Shown: positions 40,114-51,072, counted from the stretch's first letter. The stretch: DNA of 64,000 bases from Nepenthes gracilis (GCA_033239525.1 BSYO01000005.1:24844519-24908518); one strand, 5' to 3'. Notes: generated by a model not told the origin, from the sequence alone. Made by a program: numbers and translations.

Positions 40114-40125
40114 GGGGGGGGGGGG
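40114..40125 (+). repeat. Poly-G run upstream of the exon 5 acceptor of copy 3
   Basis: Twelve G follow a poly-T stretch, ending 7 bp before exon 5. Copies 1 and 2 have three G at this place. It may be a real slippage expansion or a base-calling artefact. Confidence 0.8.
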
Positions 40126-41739
40126 TAAAAAGGAGTGGCTGTTGGGTGTGGATGGCAAGCGTTTGTAGCATATGTTAACGTGGGATGCTATTACGTTGTT
40201 GGAGTTCCACTTGGCTGCCTTCTTGGCTTTAAGTTTAACCTTGGTGTTGAGGTAATCAACTGCTCCTTTTTTCTCTACTCTCTAGCTATTTTCATCTTCC
40301 TTAATAATATATGAAAAATATATAATAATAATACATAATAATTAAATAATTATCTACTTCAATACCCATTTGTATCGTTATTTTTCTAATTATTGTAGAA
40401 TAAGCTTAATAATTATATCTTGACCGTAATTTATTCTTAGAGAGAGTTTGCATGTCTAATATTTTTATGGATGCTTTCCTAGTGAATGATAGGCTAAGAG
40501 GAGATTGAAAATTATTGATTATTTGGTTGTTTTGTTTCTGATTTTGTTTTAGAAAGAGTAGTCAAAATTGTAATTTATAATTTATCCGGATTAGAAATTC
40601 GAAGGCTCCTAATCTGTACGATAACCCAGGACCTGGGACGCAACATATAAATTTAAGAAAATAAAAAATTTTAAAAATAAAATAAATATAGATAAAATAT
40701 ATCTTTAAGAATTAATAACATCTATTTAAAAACTAATTATAATTTTAAATTCTTTCACTTTTTTTTGTATGCATATGATTATTCTCAAGATGCTTATTTT
40801 ATTGAGTTAGAGAGAAAGTAAAAAAATTTGATGGTCATAACAAGAGGATATTGTTGAGTCTAATAAAACTTTAAGCAGACTTGAACCTGTCGATCCGAAC
40901 AGTAAACAAAACTTAGAGTCTAGATTATCAAAAATAGATTTGACGATAACCTGATTTGTGTATAGATAACCTCAAAAAAAAGCTTTTTAAAAAAATTTCA
41001 CTAATAGTCAGTGTGATTATTAACCAACTACTAAAATATATTAAAGATTGAAATATAGCTACTACAATAATAAAACGTGGAAGGTTGGTCAAGAAGAACA
41101 AATTAAGGAGAATTGAGTAACTTAATTTTTATATTTTGTTAAAGATTTTGTATCTTTAAACAATAATTCAAAATAAATATAAGTATTTAAGATCTATACA
41201 ATTTAGAAATTAAAAAAGATTTTCCATGACCCATAATTATAAATATGTATGATGATGGTCCACTTAAGGCAACTAACTAGGATAGTAAGTAACTCCCATA
41301 TAAGAATGGTGGATTGTGACCCATTTCTTGGAAAAACTATTTGGTACACTTATATAAGAGAACTACCATTAAACTCCAAGAAAACTATTGCAAATTGGCC
41401 ACAGTAATTGGCCATAAGATTGTATAAATATCGAGCCGCTTATCAATCAAAAAGTATCTTTTGTCAAATCTAAATTATAGAATATTTAATTATTCGCTAA
41501 TCTTTATTATTGTTAAGATTCAATAGAAGTTCTATAACACTTAGCCTACATTGGAGATGTTTAGATCATAACATATAGAATAACTCTTACCCACAAAACA
41601 CTATTGAATAACTCTCTAATTCATTTGTTAGGAACCACAAAACAAATCAATGAATCAATCTCAATCCTCCAGATTTTTATCCTGGTTTATAGTATATATG
41701 ATCAAAATTATAAGTTTTAAAAACTAACTCTAACAATTT

Positions 41740-42395
41740 TTGGGTTTTGTTGGGCCCTATAAGGACTTGAATAAATGAAAGACAAGGCCTAAAGGCGGAC
41801 TAATACGCATCAATCTCAATCCTCCATATTCTTATTTTGGTTTATAAGTGGTCAAGAAAAGGTTCCCGGACCTTCCCAAAATGACCTTCAAGAACGGACG
41901 CCTCTCACGAGTCCACGAGCTCACAAGGTGCCCCTCTCGGGGACGAGGACCGCTCACCCAAGGGAATGCCAACTCCAAATTAAATCATTTCACTAAAAAG
42001 GCTGCCAGCTCTAACAACCACGCACGCACGTCGGCGGCATTAAAGGAGTCGGTGGACCGGTTCTCAAATCTTAACCTCACTAAGACCTCTTAAAGAACCC
42101 CACTCACACTCTCGGCGCTTAGTCTCACATTCCTCCCGTAAGGCGAAGAAGAGAGATCAACGAGAGTAGCAAAGATTCTTAGCGTGCGATCCTTCCAAAA
42201 GAGAAGGTTAAAATAAGAGATAAGGAAGGGATTGACCTCACAGCTATAATAAAGATTTTAACCCAAATAGTGAAGACTTTCAAGGCCGCTTATAATCTTC
42301 TTCTAACATCCAAGGTATCACTTGTGTTGCTCTGAAACCACTTAAAATCCCTCCAAAACCTCTCTGCATCTCTCGGATCCCGCGAAATAATAAAT
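41740..42395. mobile_element. Insertion private to intron 5 of copy 3
   Basis: Copy 2 continues directly across this point. Copy 3 has about 600 bp of GC-richer DNA, starting near 'gttgggcccta' and ending near 'cggatcccgcgaaa'. A plus-strand open frame inside it (41848-42093) resembles nothing known. Its style matches other LTR pieces in the window; ends and target duplication are not clear. Confidence 0.45.
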
Positions 42396-43617
42396 CTATG
42401 ATCAAAATATAAAAAATTATTTATAATAAGATGATCAAAATATTTAAAAAAATTAAAAGGATCAATAAATATAGATATAATTATTATTTAGCAATTTTAA
42501 AATATAAAAAATTTAATAGGTGAGAAAATAAATGGTCTTTACTTTGTTATAATAATTTGATAATATCATCCTTTCAAATGGAAGAATAGAAGTAGCACAC
42601 TGACCACTGGCTTGCCACACAACTACGTCCATTAAGACTCTCTCTTATTGACTTCTCAAATTTTGAGTTTTATTATCATCGTAATAATGAATATTGTATT
42701 GATATAAAATTAAAAAAAATAAAAATTAAGTTGAGACCCTCTATTTTATGTAAAAATCTCAACCATTGAAGTAATAATAGAATTTAAAATTATGAGGAAT
42801 GTAATAAGTCCCGATCTATAAATAATTAAAAAATCACAACCTTAAATATTTATTGTAGATAAATTATTTTTATAATTTAAATCTATCCTAAAATAAGAAA
42901 TTAGTTTTTTACGCTTGTAGGGAATTTGGTCTGGGATGATAGGAGGAACAATGATGCAGACTTTGATTTTAATTTAGGTGACAGTCCGAACTGATTGGGA
43001 TACAGAGGTAAATCATCCAACTCCTTTCAAATATTTATTAAATAGCTTCGTAGACTCGGACCATATTTATTTATTTTGATATCAATTTAAACAAAAAAAT
43101 AATTATAATAAAATTTATATCTTATTTAGTTGGGTAAATTATTTTTTCATTCCACTTATTCTAACACAACATATTCTAATGGTGCAAATAATTTTAAATC
43201 ATTTTGTCACACAAATCTAAGTTTTCTTAGGTCCATATCTTCTTTTAACAACAAATAATTAAGGTTTTTTTAATAGATATTTTATTTAGCCTATATTTTT
43301 TACTACATAAACTACCTCCTTAAATATTTTTTTCTTTTCTTATCTTATATAAATACAATTTATAAAAATTTAAAAGTATCATCATTCATTATCTGATATT
43401 TTGATAACACAAATTTCTCTTTATACACATCACATGTGAGAATGGTTAGAAAATAAAATCCAGTTCTCCTCAGATAATATCTGTAACGTGTGGCTTACAT
43501 GCGGCTAATTCTATTCTAACTGTAACTTGTGAATTTCATGGCAATTTGCAGGTGGAGAAGGCAAAGAAGCGTTTGGACAAATGGGAAGACAAGGAAGAAC
43601 CCCTTTTGGATAGTTAG

Positions 43618-45099
43618 TTCATTATTTAATTGATATTAAATAATGAAATTCTAGACCCAAAATTTTTAATCAATTTATTAACTTCTGAATGACTTGTTTT
43701 CACCTTTATCATGGTAGAAAACTAACTGATTTTTGTGTTCCTCGTAACATAAAATATAAAAAAATTAGTATTGAATTATAGTCACTCCCTTGTTGGTTTC
43801 AATAATAAAAGAATAGTTATTGGATGATCGTATGAGATTCCTGTAAAAATTGCGGTGTTCGTGTGTGACGAGCGCCTGTGCCCAAGGGGTGCTTGAGGGG
43901 CGCTCAGGCACTAAATCTAGGGGCGCCACGTCTGAGAGATGCCTGAGACACCATTCTATAAAAGGCATCCTTGAGCGCCGATTCTAGGAGTGTTCACGAC
44001 CAAGGTAAATTTGAAATGTGCTAGAGTTCTGTTTGCAATATAAAACACGTTAGATATATTTTGAGGTTATTCTGAAATTATTTTTCATACAAAGAACATC
44101 GCATACAGATAGAGAAGAAAAGAAGAAAAAAGGAAGAAGGTTCGATATCAATTGAGATCCGATTTGAGTTCCATTGTTCGTCAAGGTTGTATACGTTATC
44201 CTAGAATGATTTTTTAGAGCATATTTCACTTGATTGATTTTATCTCAGTATTCCTCTTTGTGGGTTATTGGTTATGTTGAAGAAATTATAATCAATTATT
44301 TTTTTACTCGAGATTATAGTAAAATAATTTTAAAAGGGGTTATCGTAATTAATACTTTTTATAGTGAATTTATTTAAAATTTATCAAGTCATTTTTTTTA
44401 AATTGAAAATAATTTTGCACGTTAAAAACGTTGTACATTGTTGGGTTTATTGTACTTATAAGTTTGGTAGTTAATGGTTGACGAGAGGTTCAAAATTTTA
44501 TTCTGCTGCATCGAATTGTGTATAATTAGAAAGTGGAAGACAATTTCTTGATTAAAAATTACTATAGATGTCTTGTAATTTTATAAAAAAAATAAAATGT
44601 GATATTTATTATATAATTTTTTTATTTTTGTATATTTTCTCGTCAAGTAGGCTAATTAATAAATATACAGTATGATCATTGCTTTTCTTTTAGCGTTAAG
44701 GTAGCACTAAAGCGAAATTAGGGGCACTCTATTGTAATGTGGGCGATAGAGCACCTTGGACCCTGAAAAATTCAAATGTTCAATAAATTGAATACATAAA
44801 AACTAAAAAGATATATAAATGGTTATATATATATATATATATTATCTTTTTGAATAATATGAACATTTTTATACTTTAATATTATAAAAGATAAAAATAA
44901 CTATTTACATATATTATTTAATTTTGTAAATATTAAACGTAGACAAAGGCCCTCATGGGTCCATTGGGGGTCTGATAGAGCCGCCCTACATCTGTAGTGA
45001 AGCTCTGGTTATAATAAATATGTGATCATTCTTTACAAGAATTATATGCAGTCCTCAGTTTGATGCACACTTAATTTACATAGCTAACTTTAACATAAG
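43618..45099. other. 3' flank of MATE copy 3, part of the duplicated unit
   Basis: Homologous to 8491-9990 downstream of copy 1, including the GC-rich gcgcc patch (43855-43990) and a conserved block at 44680-44760. A (TA)n tract lies at 44824-44842. The homology ends near 45099 after 'taactttaacataag'. No gene is seen. Confidence 0.6.
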
Positions 45100-46035
45100 C
45101 CTATTTACGGTGATGTGCATCAATGTGAGGATGTAGGATGCGTTGAGCGATTGTAGGAGGTTGGGCTCCTTGGTTTGCACTATAGATAGTGGCTCACTAA
45201 GGTTGCTTGATGGAGGCTTTAGAATCAATAGACTTCAATTGATTGGGGGTTGGGCTTAGGAATTGGAATCCATATCCCTTTTCTGTCGAAGGAAGAGATA
45301 TTTGTAAGCTTCACGGTGGAGGACGTTGGGCGTGGAAATTTTATACATGTGGCAAATTGAAATCGCTAACCGCTTCAATTGATGAGGAACAATGTCGATC
45401 TTAAGGTGACTCAGAACTGAATGTGCTAGGCATGGCTGGCATGGGTTCGTTTGATCTTACTTGGATTAGTCGGGAGGCTATCGAGGGACGTACGCTACGG
45501 CTGTCCAGCATTAACCTTGCTTCCCATTGGCAGAAGCTGTTGCTAGGCATGGCTGGCAAAACGAAACTGGGTTCTTTTGATCTTTTATCACTTGGATTAG
45601 TCGGGAGGCTATCGATGGGCATACTTTTCGGCTGTCCTAGCCGATCTCAGCATTAACCTTGCTTCCCATTGGCTTGATAGAGGCTTTAGAATCAATAGAC
45701 TTCATCCGGAATCCATATCCCTTTTCTCGCTAAGAAAGAGATATTTGTAAGCTTCACGGTGGAGGACGTTGGGGGAATTTTATACATGTGGCAAATTGAA
45801 ATTCGGTGGTCGCAAATACGATGACGAACGATGTCGGCTTGTTATCTCAAACTCAGACCGTTGATTGGGTCTTTGATCTTACTTGGATTAGTCGGGAGGC
45901 TATCGAGGACGCGCTACATGCTTTTATCATCCGCCGGTCCCCCAACGCTAGCCTAGATTGGCTTGTCTGCTTTTATCACTTCGTGGTCCTCTGACTGGCC
46001 TCTCTCGATGGGCATACTTTTTCCGGCTGGGCCTA
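45100..46035 (+). mobile_element. LTR-like fragment with internal duplications
   Basis: It is related to 20420-20700 (same order of 'gtggctcacta' and 'aagcttcacggtggaggacgttggg' type blocks). Internally, 45204-45370 is repeated at 45672-45815 (offset about 468 bp), and the block around 'ggattagtcgggaggctatcga' occurs three times (about 45463, 45593 and 45886). No coding function is seen, and the ends are approximate. Confidence 0.5.
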
Positions 46036-46129
46036 GCTGATCTCGGCCTAATTACACATTGAACTTAACATCATGTTATTCTATTCGTTAGGAATAACTA
46101 TTCTATTTTTACCTTATTCCATTTCAATA

Positions 46130-46491
46130 ATTAAATATACCGTAAAAATAATTATTATATTTATATTTTATTTTATTTAATAATCAAATATGTTGTGACA
46201 GTCTTTAAAATGCTTTCTAGGGAAGCAAATAAAGCCAAATGTCTACTTTAATTAATAACTATCAAATATAGAAGGAAAAATAACAAGCATATGCACTTTA
46301 TTTTTAACCTTTATTTTATTTCATTCTTAATTTTTATTGGCAAAAATTAATCTTTTGAAAAAAGAGTAAAAGAAAGCATCTTAAATAATAATAAATTTAT
46401 TTGATGTTACGTGTATTCCTTTGCTTTCTTAGTCTTCTTCAAATTTTATATATTATGACATTTTAAAATAGCTGTTTTTTTTTTTGAAATT
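46130..46491 (+). promoter_or_regulatory. Orphan promoter block of the gutted MATE copy 4
   Basis: It matches the 5' regions of copies 1 and 2, including ACGTG at 46409-46413 and TATATA at 46447-46452. The homology stops at 'tgaaatt' near 46491, about 90 bp before where the ATG would be, and is followed by unrelated DNA and a retrotransposon fragment. With no coding sequence downstream, any transcript from here would read antisense into the retrotransposon remnant. Confidence 0.65.
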
Positions 46492-46703
46492 ATTGATTCG
46501 TTGCATCCTTGACAGAGTATACGACTGCATCGACAACCCTTAAATTGTTATTATCATACTGTTTGTTATTGGGTTGTTATGTTTGGTTAGATACTTGTAT
46601 CCATTTGTTACTATTTGGTTTGATGTTTGGTTAGTATTTGGTAGGGTTTATATAATTACTATTTGGTCAGGGCATCCTGCTTCATCGTGGACTAGAAAAG
46701 ACC

Positions 46704-47030
46704 TTATTGCATGATCTTAAATGTGATGCTTTTTCCTCTGATGTACGAGCCGCATATGTCGAGGTAAACTTCACTCAGCGCGTACTCAACTTCCGTAGGA
46801 GTTAGGCACTTTAGGTAGAGAGTAGAATACCCCCGTTGATATAACCTATCATTGATGATTGCATACCAACCTGCTACCTTCTTGATCCGCTTGGCATCGT
46901 CGGTGTCCGCAGGTAACGTTCCATCCATCAGATATCGGTGGTATGAGGTTATCCAATTGTTGCCCTCGTTGACTTGCAGCACTTCCTGGTCCAGACAGTC
47001 CACACTTGGTGTGGCTAGGATTTTCCGCAT
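46704..47030 (-). pseudogene. Integrase N-terminal remnant (Tat-type pol)
   Basis: The frame matches the stretch between RNase H and integrase of Tat-type pol: a 'YLMDGTLPADTDDAKRIKK' segment, then 'LYQRGYSTLYLKCLTPTE'. The zinc-binding HHCC region that follows is degenerate (a Tyr sits where the family has His before 'DICG'). The catalytic core of integrase is absent because the element stops here. Confidence 0.75.
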
Positions 47031-47197
47031 GCTCTTGGTGTACTACTCCGAAGATCCTACAGTTGTATCCCTTGCGAATTGATTGGCTATTCAGTTTTCA
47101 ACTCTGGGGGTGTGTTCTCAAAACTTTCAAACGCTTGAATTTGGGCTTTTGCTCTCGTCAGGTACTTTGCGAGCTCAGGGTTTGCTGCCTCGAAGCC

Positions 47198-47518
47198 TCA
47201 TTGGATCTGATTGACCATTAGCTCCGAGTCGTTGTGCACAATCAGCGACCTTGCGGAACACTCCTTTGCCAGACGAAGCCCCACAAGAAGGGCTTCATAC
47301 TCTGCCGTGTTATTGGTGGCAGGGAAAGTCAATGTGATAGAGTACTTGATCTCCATCTCGTCTGGAGTTCTAAGCACGACTCTGGCTCCGCTGCCTGTCT
47401 GGGTAAATGATCCATCGACATTCACGCTCCACACAGGAACGTCTGTTGCGTCCAGGATCTTCAGGCTGTATAGGGCGTCTGGAGATAGGGTCGCCGCTTC
47501 GACGATGAAGTCCGCCAC
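47198..47518 (-). pseudogene. Second RNase H domain remnant (Tat-type pol)
   Basis: 'WSVNVDGSFTQTGSGARVVL', 'NNTAEYEALLVGLRLAKE' and 'HNDSELMVNQ' mark an archaeal-type RNase H fold with the acidic residues D, E and D in place. It follows the canonical RNase H, an arrangement known from the Tat lineage. The frame is broken on both sides. Confidence 0.8.
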
Positions 47519-47665
47519 AGCCTTGCCTTTAAGGGTTGGTCGTGGTCAAAACTCCATGTCGAACTTGCTGAACTCTATTGCCCACTTGACTAGTCGCACA
47601 GAGATCTCTGACATCTGGAGGATATACTTTAGGGGTTGGTCTATCAGCACGACGATTCGGTGCGC

Positions 47666-48085
47666 CTAGAAGTAGGGCCTCAATTTTTGCGTGGAATAGA
47701 TGAGGGTTAGCGCAATTCTCTCCGCATGAGGGTAGTGAGTCTCCACGTCCATCAATACCCTACTCGCGTAGTACATTGGTCCCTGCATGCCCTCGTGCTC
47801 TCTGACGAGTACTGAGTTAAGCGCCGTGTCTGATGTTGCCAGGTAGAGGTATAGGTCCTCACCTGCAAATGGTGAGCTCAGGAGAGGTGGACTGACGAGG
47901 TATGCCTTTAGCTCTTGGAATGCTTCTTCGTACTCGTCTATCCACCGGAATCCGAATGCTTTTGTTCCTCGAAGTGCCTTGAAGAAGGGCGAGTACTTCT
48001 CTACGGACTTGGTTAGGAACCACAATAAAGCTGCCAACCGCCCTGTAAGTTTCTGAACTTTCTTCACGGTCCGTGAATGGGTCAT
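47666..48085 (-). pseudogene. Reverse transcriptase thumb / RNase H remnant
   Basis: It matches the part of plant Ty3/gypsy pol after the polymerase palm: 'VQKLTGRLAALLWFL', 'FQELKAYLVSPPLL', then the RNase H start 'LYLYLATSD' and 'PMYYASRVLMDVETHYP'. The frame ends at 'KLRPYF' with a stop on the downstream (lower-coordinate) side. Confidence 0.8.
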
Positions 48086-49071
48086 ATCATGGATGGCTCT
48101 AATTTTCTCTGGGTTCGCTTCTCTGCCGCGCTAGGACACTATAAAGCCTAAGAACATTCTGAAAGTTACGCCGAACGCACTCTTGGCCAAGTTGAGTTTC
48201 ATCCTGTGAGCTTGGAGCACCTGGAATGTCTCCTTTAGATCATAAACATGGTCACCGGCTATTATGCTCTTAACGAGCATGTCGTCAACATACACTACCA
48301 CGTTCTTTTCTATCTGGGCCTCGAACGTCTTGTTTATAAGATGCTGGTAGGTTGCCTCGGAATTCTTGAGATTGAAGGGTATAACCTTATAACAATATAT
48401 TCTCCGGTCAGTTATAAAGGAGGTGTGTTTCTTATCGCTTGGTCCATCTATCCTGATTTGTTATAGCCTAAGTAGGCGTCCACGAAACTCAGGAGCTCAT
48501 GCCCAGATGTGGAATCCACCAATTAACCTATCCGAGGGAGCAAAAAGTTATCTTTAGGATAGGCTTTATTCACGTTAGTGAAGTCCACGCACGTTGCCAC
48601 TTGCCGTTACTTTTATTTACGAGCATGACGTTGGATAGTCAATCCGAAAACTAGACCTTCCTATAAATTCGGTGTCCAGCAGTCTCTTCAATTCCTCTCT
48701 TATAGATACTAACTTCTCGATGGAATGGTTCCTACGCTTTTGCCTAACGGGCTTGTAATCGGGATCGAGGCCCAACTTGTAGATCATTACTCTGACGGTA
48801 TCCCAGGCATGTCGGCAGGGACCCATGTGAACACATCAGAGTTCTTCTGGAAGAAACTAATAAGCCGATTGGGATTGGCCATAGTGAGAGCCGCCGATAT
48901 GCACTCACTTCTCCGACTCGATAGGGTCCAGACGGACCACTTCGGTCGCTTCACCTGACTAGACTTGTTACAGCATGGTTTCGTCGCGAAAGATCTAAGT
49001 CTTTGTCCATACGTCAGGTACTGCTGGGGCAACATGGGATAAGTACCACGTTCACCCCATAACCTGATCAC
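48086..49071 (-). pseudogene. Reverse transcriptase remnant
   Basis: The polymerase active-site motif YVDD lies at 48281-48292 in the context 'NVVVYVDDMLVKS'. Upstream pieces include 'LISFFQKNSDVFTW' with 'PADMPGI' (48787-48870) and 'VRQKRRNHSIEKLVSIREEL' (48617-48826). The domain is split over at least three frames with stops, so it is non-functional. Confidence 0.8.
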
Positions 49072-49525
49072 TGAGCACCTCTCCTACGTCATACGGGGTT
49101 GAAAGCTTTACCTTCAGATGAGGGATCGAAGAAATAGCCTCAAAAGACATAAGGAATGGTCTGCCTAGGATGGCGTCGTAGATGGACGGCAGATGGACGA
49201 CAAGGAACGTTAGCTCTCGCATTGCAGTACGCGGGTAAGTTCTCATCGTGATCTCTAATTGGATTTCTCCCTGAATAGGTACAGGTTCGTTGTCCAAACC
49301 GTATAAATGACCATTGGCCACTTTTATCTAGTTTCACCTCAATCCAAACTTAAAGAAAGTATCAAGATATAGCAAATTTTGAGAACTTCTATTATCAATA
49401 AAGACTTGTTTCAGTTGATAATCAACTATACCATTTGAAATGAGAACGGATACAATAAGAGGGTTAGAATGAGGGAAGGTTATATGTGTCATATCGTCGC
49501 TGCTAAAGTTAATTACATCACTCAT
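49052..49525 (-). pseudogene. Aspartic protease remnant
   Basis: The active-site region reads VFIDNRSS, where the family has an Asp-(Thr/Asn)-Gly-Ser-Ser motif, so the Gly is Arg. It is followed in another frame by 'LTFLVVHLPSIYDAILGRPF', the flap-distal segment typical of Tat-type proteases. A frameshift lies near 49325-49340. Confidence 0.75.
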
Positions 49526-49649
49526 ATCCCCTACTCTCTCTCTCTTGCTACTAGAAGCCTGTTCGAGCTATGCCTACCTGCTGCTCTTGGCTTGCCTAGA
49601 CGAGATCATGCTGATCATACCGGCGGCCATACGGTTCCTCGAAGGCTCA

Positions 49650-49940
49650 CTCACCTCGCCTTCTAAGGCTGCAGGGGCCTTCCCGAGTCCTTCACGAACC
49701 GCTTGAAGTGTTCGCGATGGATCAGGTCCTCTATTTCCTGCTGCAATGTCTAGCAGTTCTCCATAGAATATTCCAAATAGCGGTGGTATTGACAGTATTT
49801 CATTTGGTCTTCATCGCACAGGCCTTTCGACACTTTTGGCCACTTGAAGAACTTCTTATCCTAAATCTGTATTAAGATGTTTGTGTGGGTACCGTTCGAT
49901 AGAGCTAGGGATGTTGGCTTGTACTCCTTCCTAGATCCTG
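49650..49940 (-). pseudogene. Gag C-terminal remnant
   Basis: The minus-strand text includes a degenerate knuckle-like C-x2-H...C segment (about 49753-49796) followed by 'EIEDLIHREHFKRFVKDSGR', as in Tat-type gag before the protease. In-frame stops interrupt it. Confidence 0.65.
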
Positions 49941-50424
49941 GCAAAGATGGATGAATATAGATATAATTTTATTATCTAATACATTTAAAATATAAAAAAA
50001 ATTAAGAGGTGAGAATATAAATGGTCTTTACTTTGTTATAATGATTTGATAATATTATCCTTTCAAATTGAAGAAGAGAAATAGAACACCGACTACTAAC
50101 CTGACACACAACCCCATTTATAAAAAATCTCTTATTGTCTTATCATATTTTGAGTTTTATTATCATCATAATCACTGAGGTCATGTAATACAAAATAAAA
50201 AATGAAAATCAATCTATGTTATCAAGATAAAAATTAAATTGAGACCCTCTATTTTATGTAAATGATCTCAACCATTAAAATAAAAATAGAGTTTAAAATT
50301 ACGATGACTATAATAAATCCCAATCGATAAATAATCAAATATTATAGAAATATTATTTTTGTAACACAAATATGTAAATATTTATTCCAAAATAGAAACT
50401 ATATAACTGTAACAACACTTGCAG

Positions 50425-51072
50425 GGAATTTGGTCTGGCATGATAGAAGGAACAATGATGCAAACTTTGATTTTAATTTGGGTAACAGTTCGAACTGACT
50501 AGAGTACAGTAGAAAATAATCCGACTCCTTTTGAAAATTTATTAAACAAATTCACAGACTTGGATCATACTAATTTATTTTGATATCAATTTAAAGAAAA
50601 AAAATAATTATAATAAAATTTATATTTCATTTATTTGGGTAAACTATTTTTTGATTCCATTTGTTCTAACGCAACATATTCCAATGGTGCAAATATTTTT
50701 AAATCACTTTGTCACACAAATCTAAGTTTTCTTAGGTCCATATCTTCTTTTAACAACAAATAACTCAAGTTTCATTTTTTTAATATGTATTTTATTCATC
50801 CTATGTTTTTCGTGCATGAACCATCACTTTAAATATTTTTTTCTCATCTTATCTTCTATAATTATAATTTATAAAAATTTAATAATATTATCATTTCTTA
50901 TCTGTCCTGTTGGTGATACAAATTTCTGGTTATACACATTCTATGCGAGAAAGGGTTAGAAAATATAATCTAATTTGCCTCTTGTGAATTTCATTGCAAT
51001 TTGCAGGTGGAGAAGGCAAAGAAACGTTTGGACAAATGGGAAGACAAGAAAGAACCCCTTTTGGATAGTTAG
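50425..51072 (+). pseudogene. MATE copy 4 relic (exons 6 and 7 only)
   Basis: Intron 5 sequence resumes at about 49947. Exon 6 (50425-50511) aligns to the intact copies but has TAG at 50500-50502 in place of the Trp of 'RTDW', Gly-to-Glu in 'MIGG', and a damaged donor (GTAGAAA in place of GAG|GTAAAT). Exon 7 (51007-51072) still reads [21 protein letters not shown]. Exons 1-5 are missing, replaced by the retrotransposon fragment upstream. Intron 6 remains highly similar to the intact copies. Confidence 0.88.

Larger units (their letters stand above)
36860..43617 (+). pseudogene. DTX40: MATE (DETOXIFICATION) transporter, DTX40-like, copy 3, premature stop in exon 6
   Basis: Exons: 36860-37204, 37766-38397, 39275-39331, 39547-39785, 40133-40251, 42921-43007 and 43552-43617, with the same sizes and phases as the intact copies. 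The start at 36860 is chosen by alignment to copies 1 and 2; an in-frame ATG 54 bp upstream is private to this copy. In exon 6 the Trp codon TGG of 'LILIWV' is TAG at 42975-42977. Translation would end after residue 482, within the last membrane helix, losing 32 residues. Other unusual changes are W58G, N341D in the GFNAA motif and K464E at the end of exon 5. Twelve consecutive G sit just before the exon 5 acceptor. Introns 2-6 keep GT-AG borders. It could still make a truncated protein, but the changes together point to a young pseudogene. Confidence 0.85.
46492..49946 (-). mobile_element. Degenerate Ty3/gypsy (Tat-type) retrotransposon fragment, no LTRs
   Basis: On the minus strand the order is end of gag, protease, reverse transcriptase, RNase H, a second (archaeal-type) RNase H and the start of integrase. 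The double RNase H and the 'MPGI' and 'ILGRP' segments are typical of the Tat/Ogre lineage of plant Ty3/gypsy elements. Every domain is broken by frameshifts or stops, and no LTR, primer site or polypurine tract is seen at either edge. It replaces exons 1-5 of copy 4: to the left is a MATE promoter, to the right MATE intron 5. The left-most 200 bp (46492-46690) were not recognised. Confidence 0.85.

Noticed and set aside
46852..47669. Plus-strand open frames over the retrotransposon fragment
   Set aside because: They are antisense shadows of the minus-strand pol domains.
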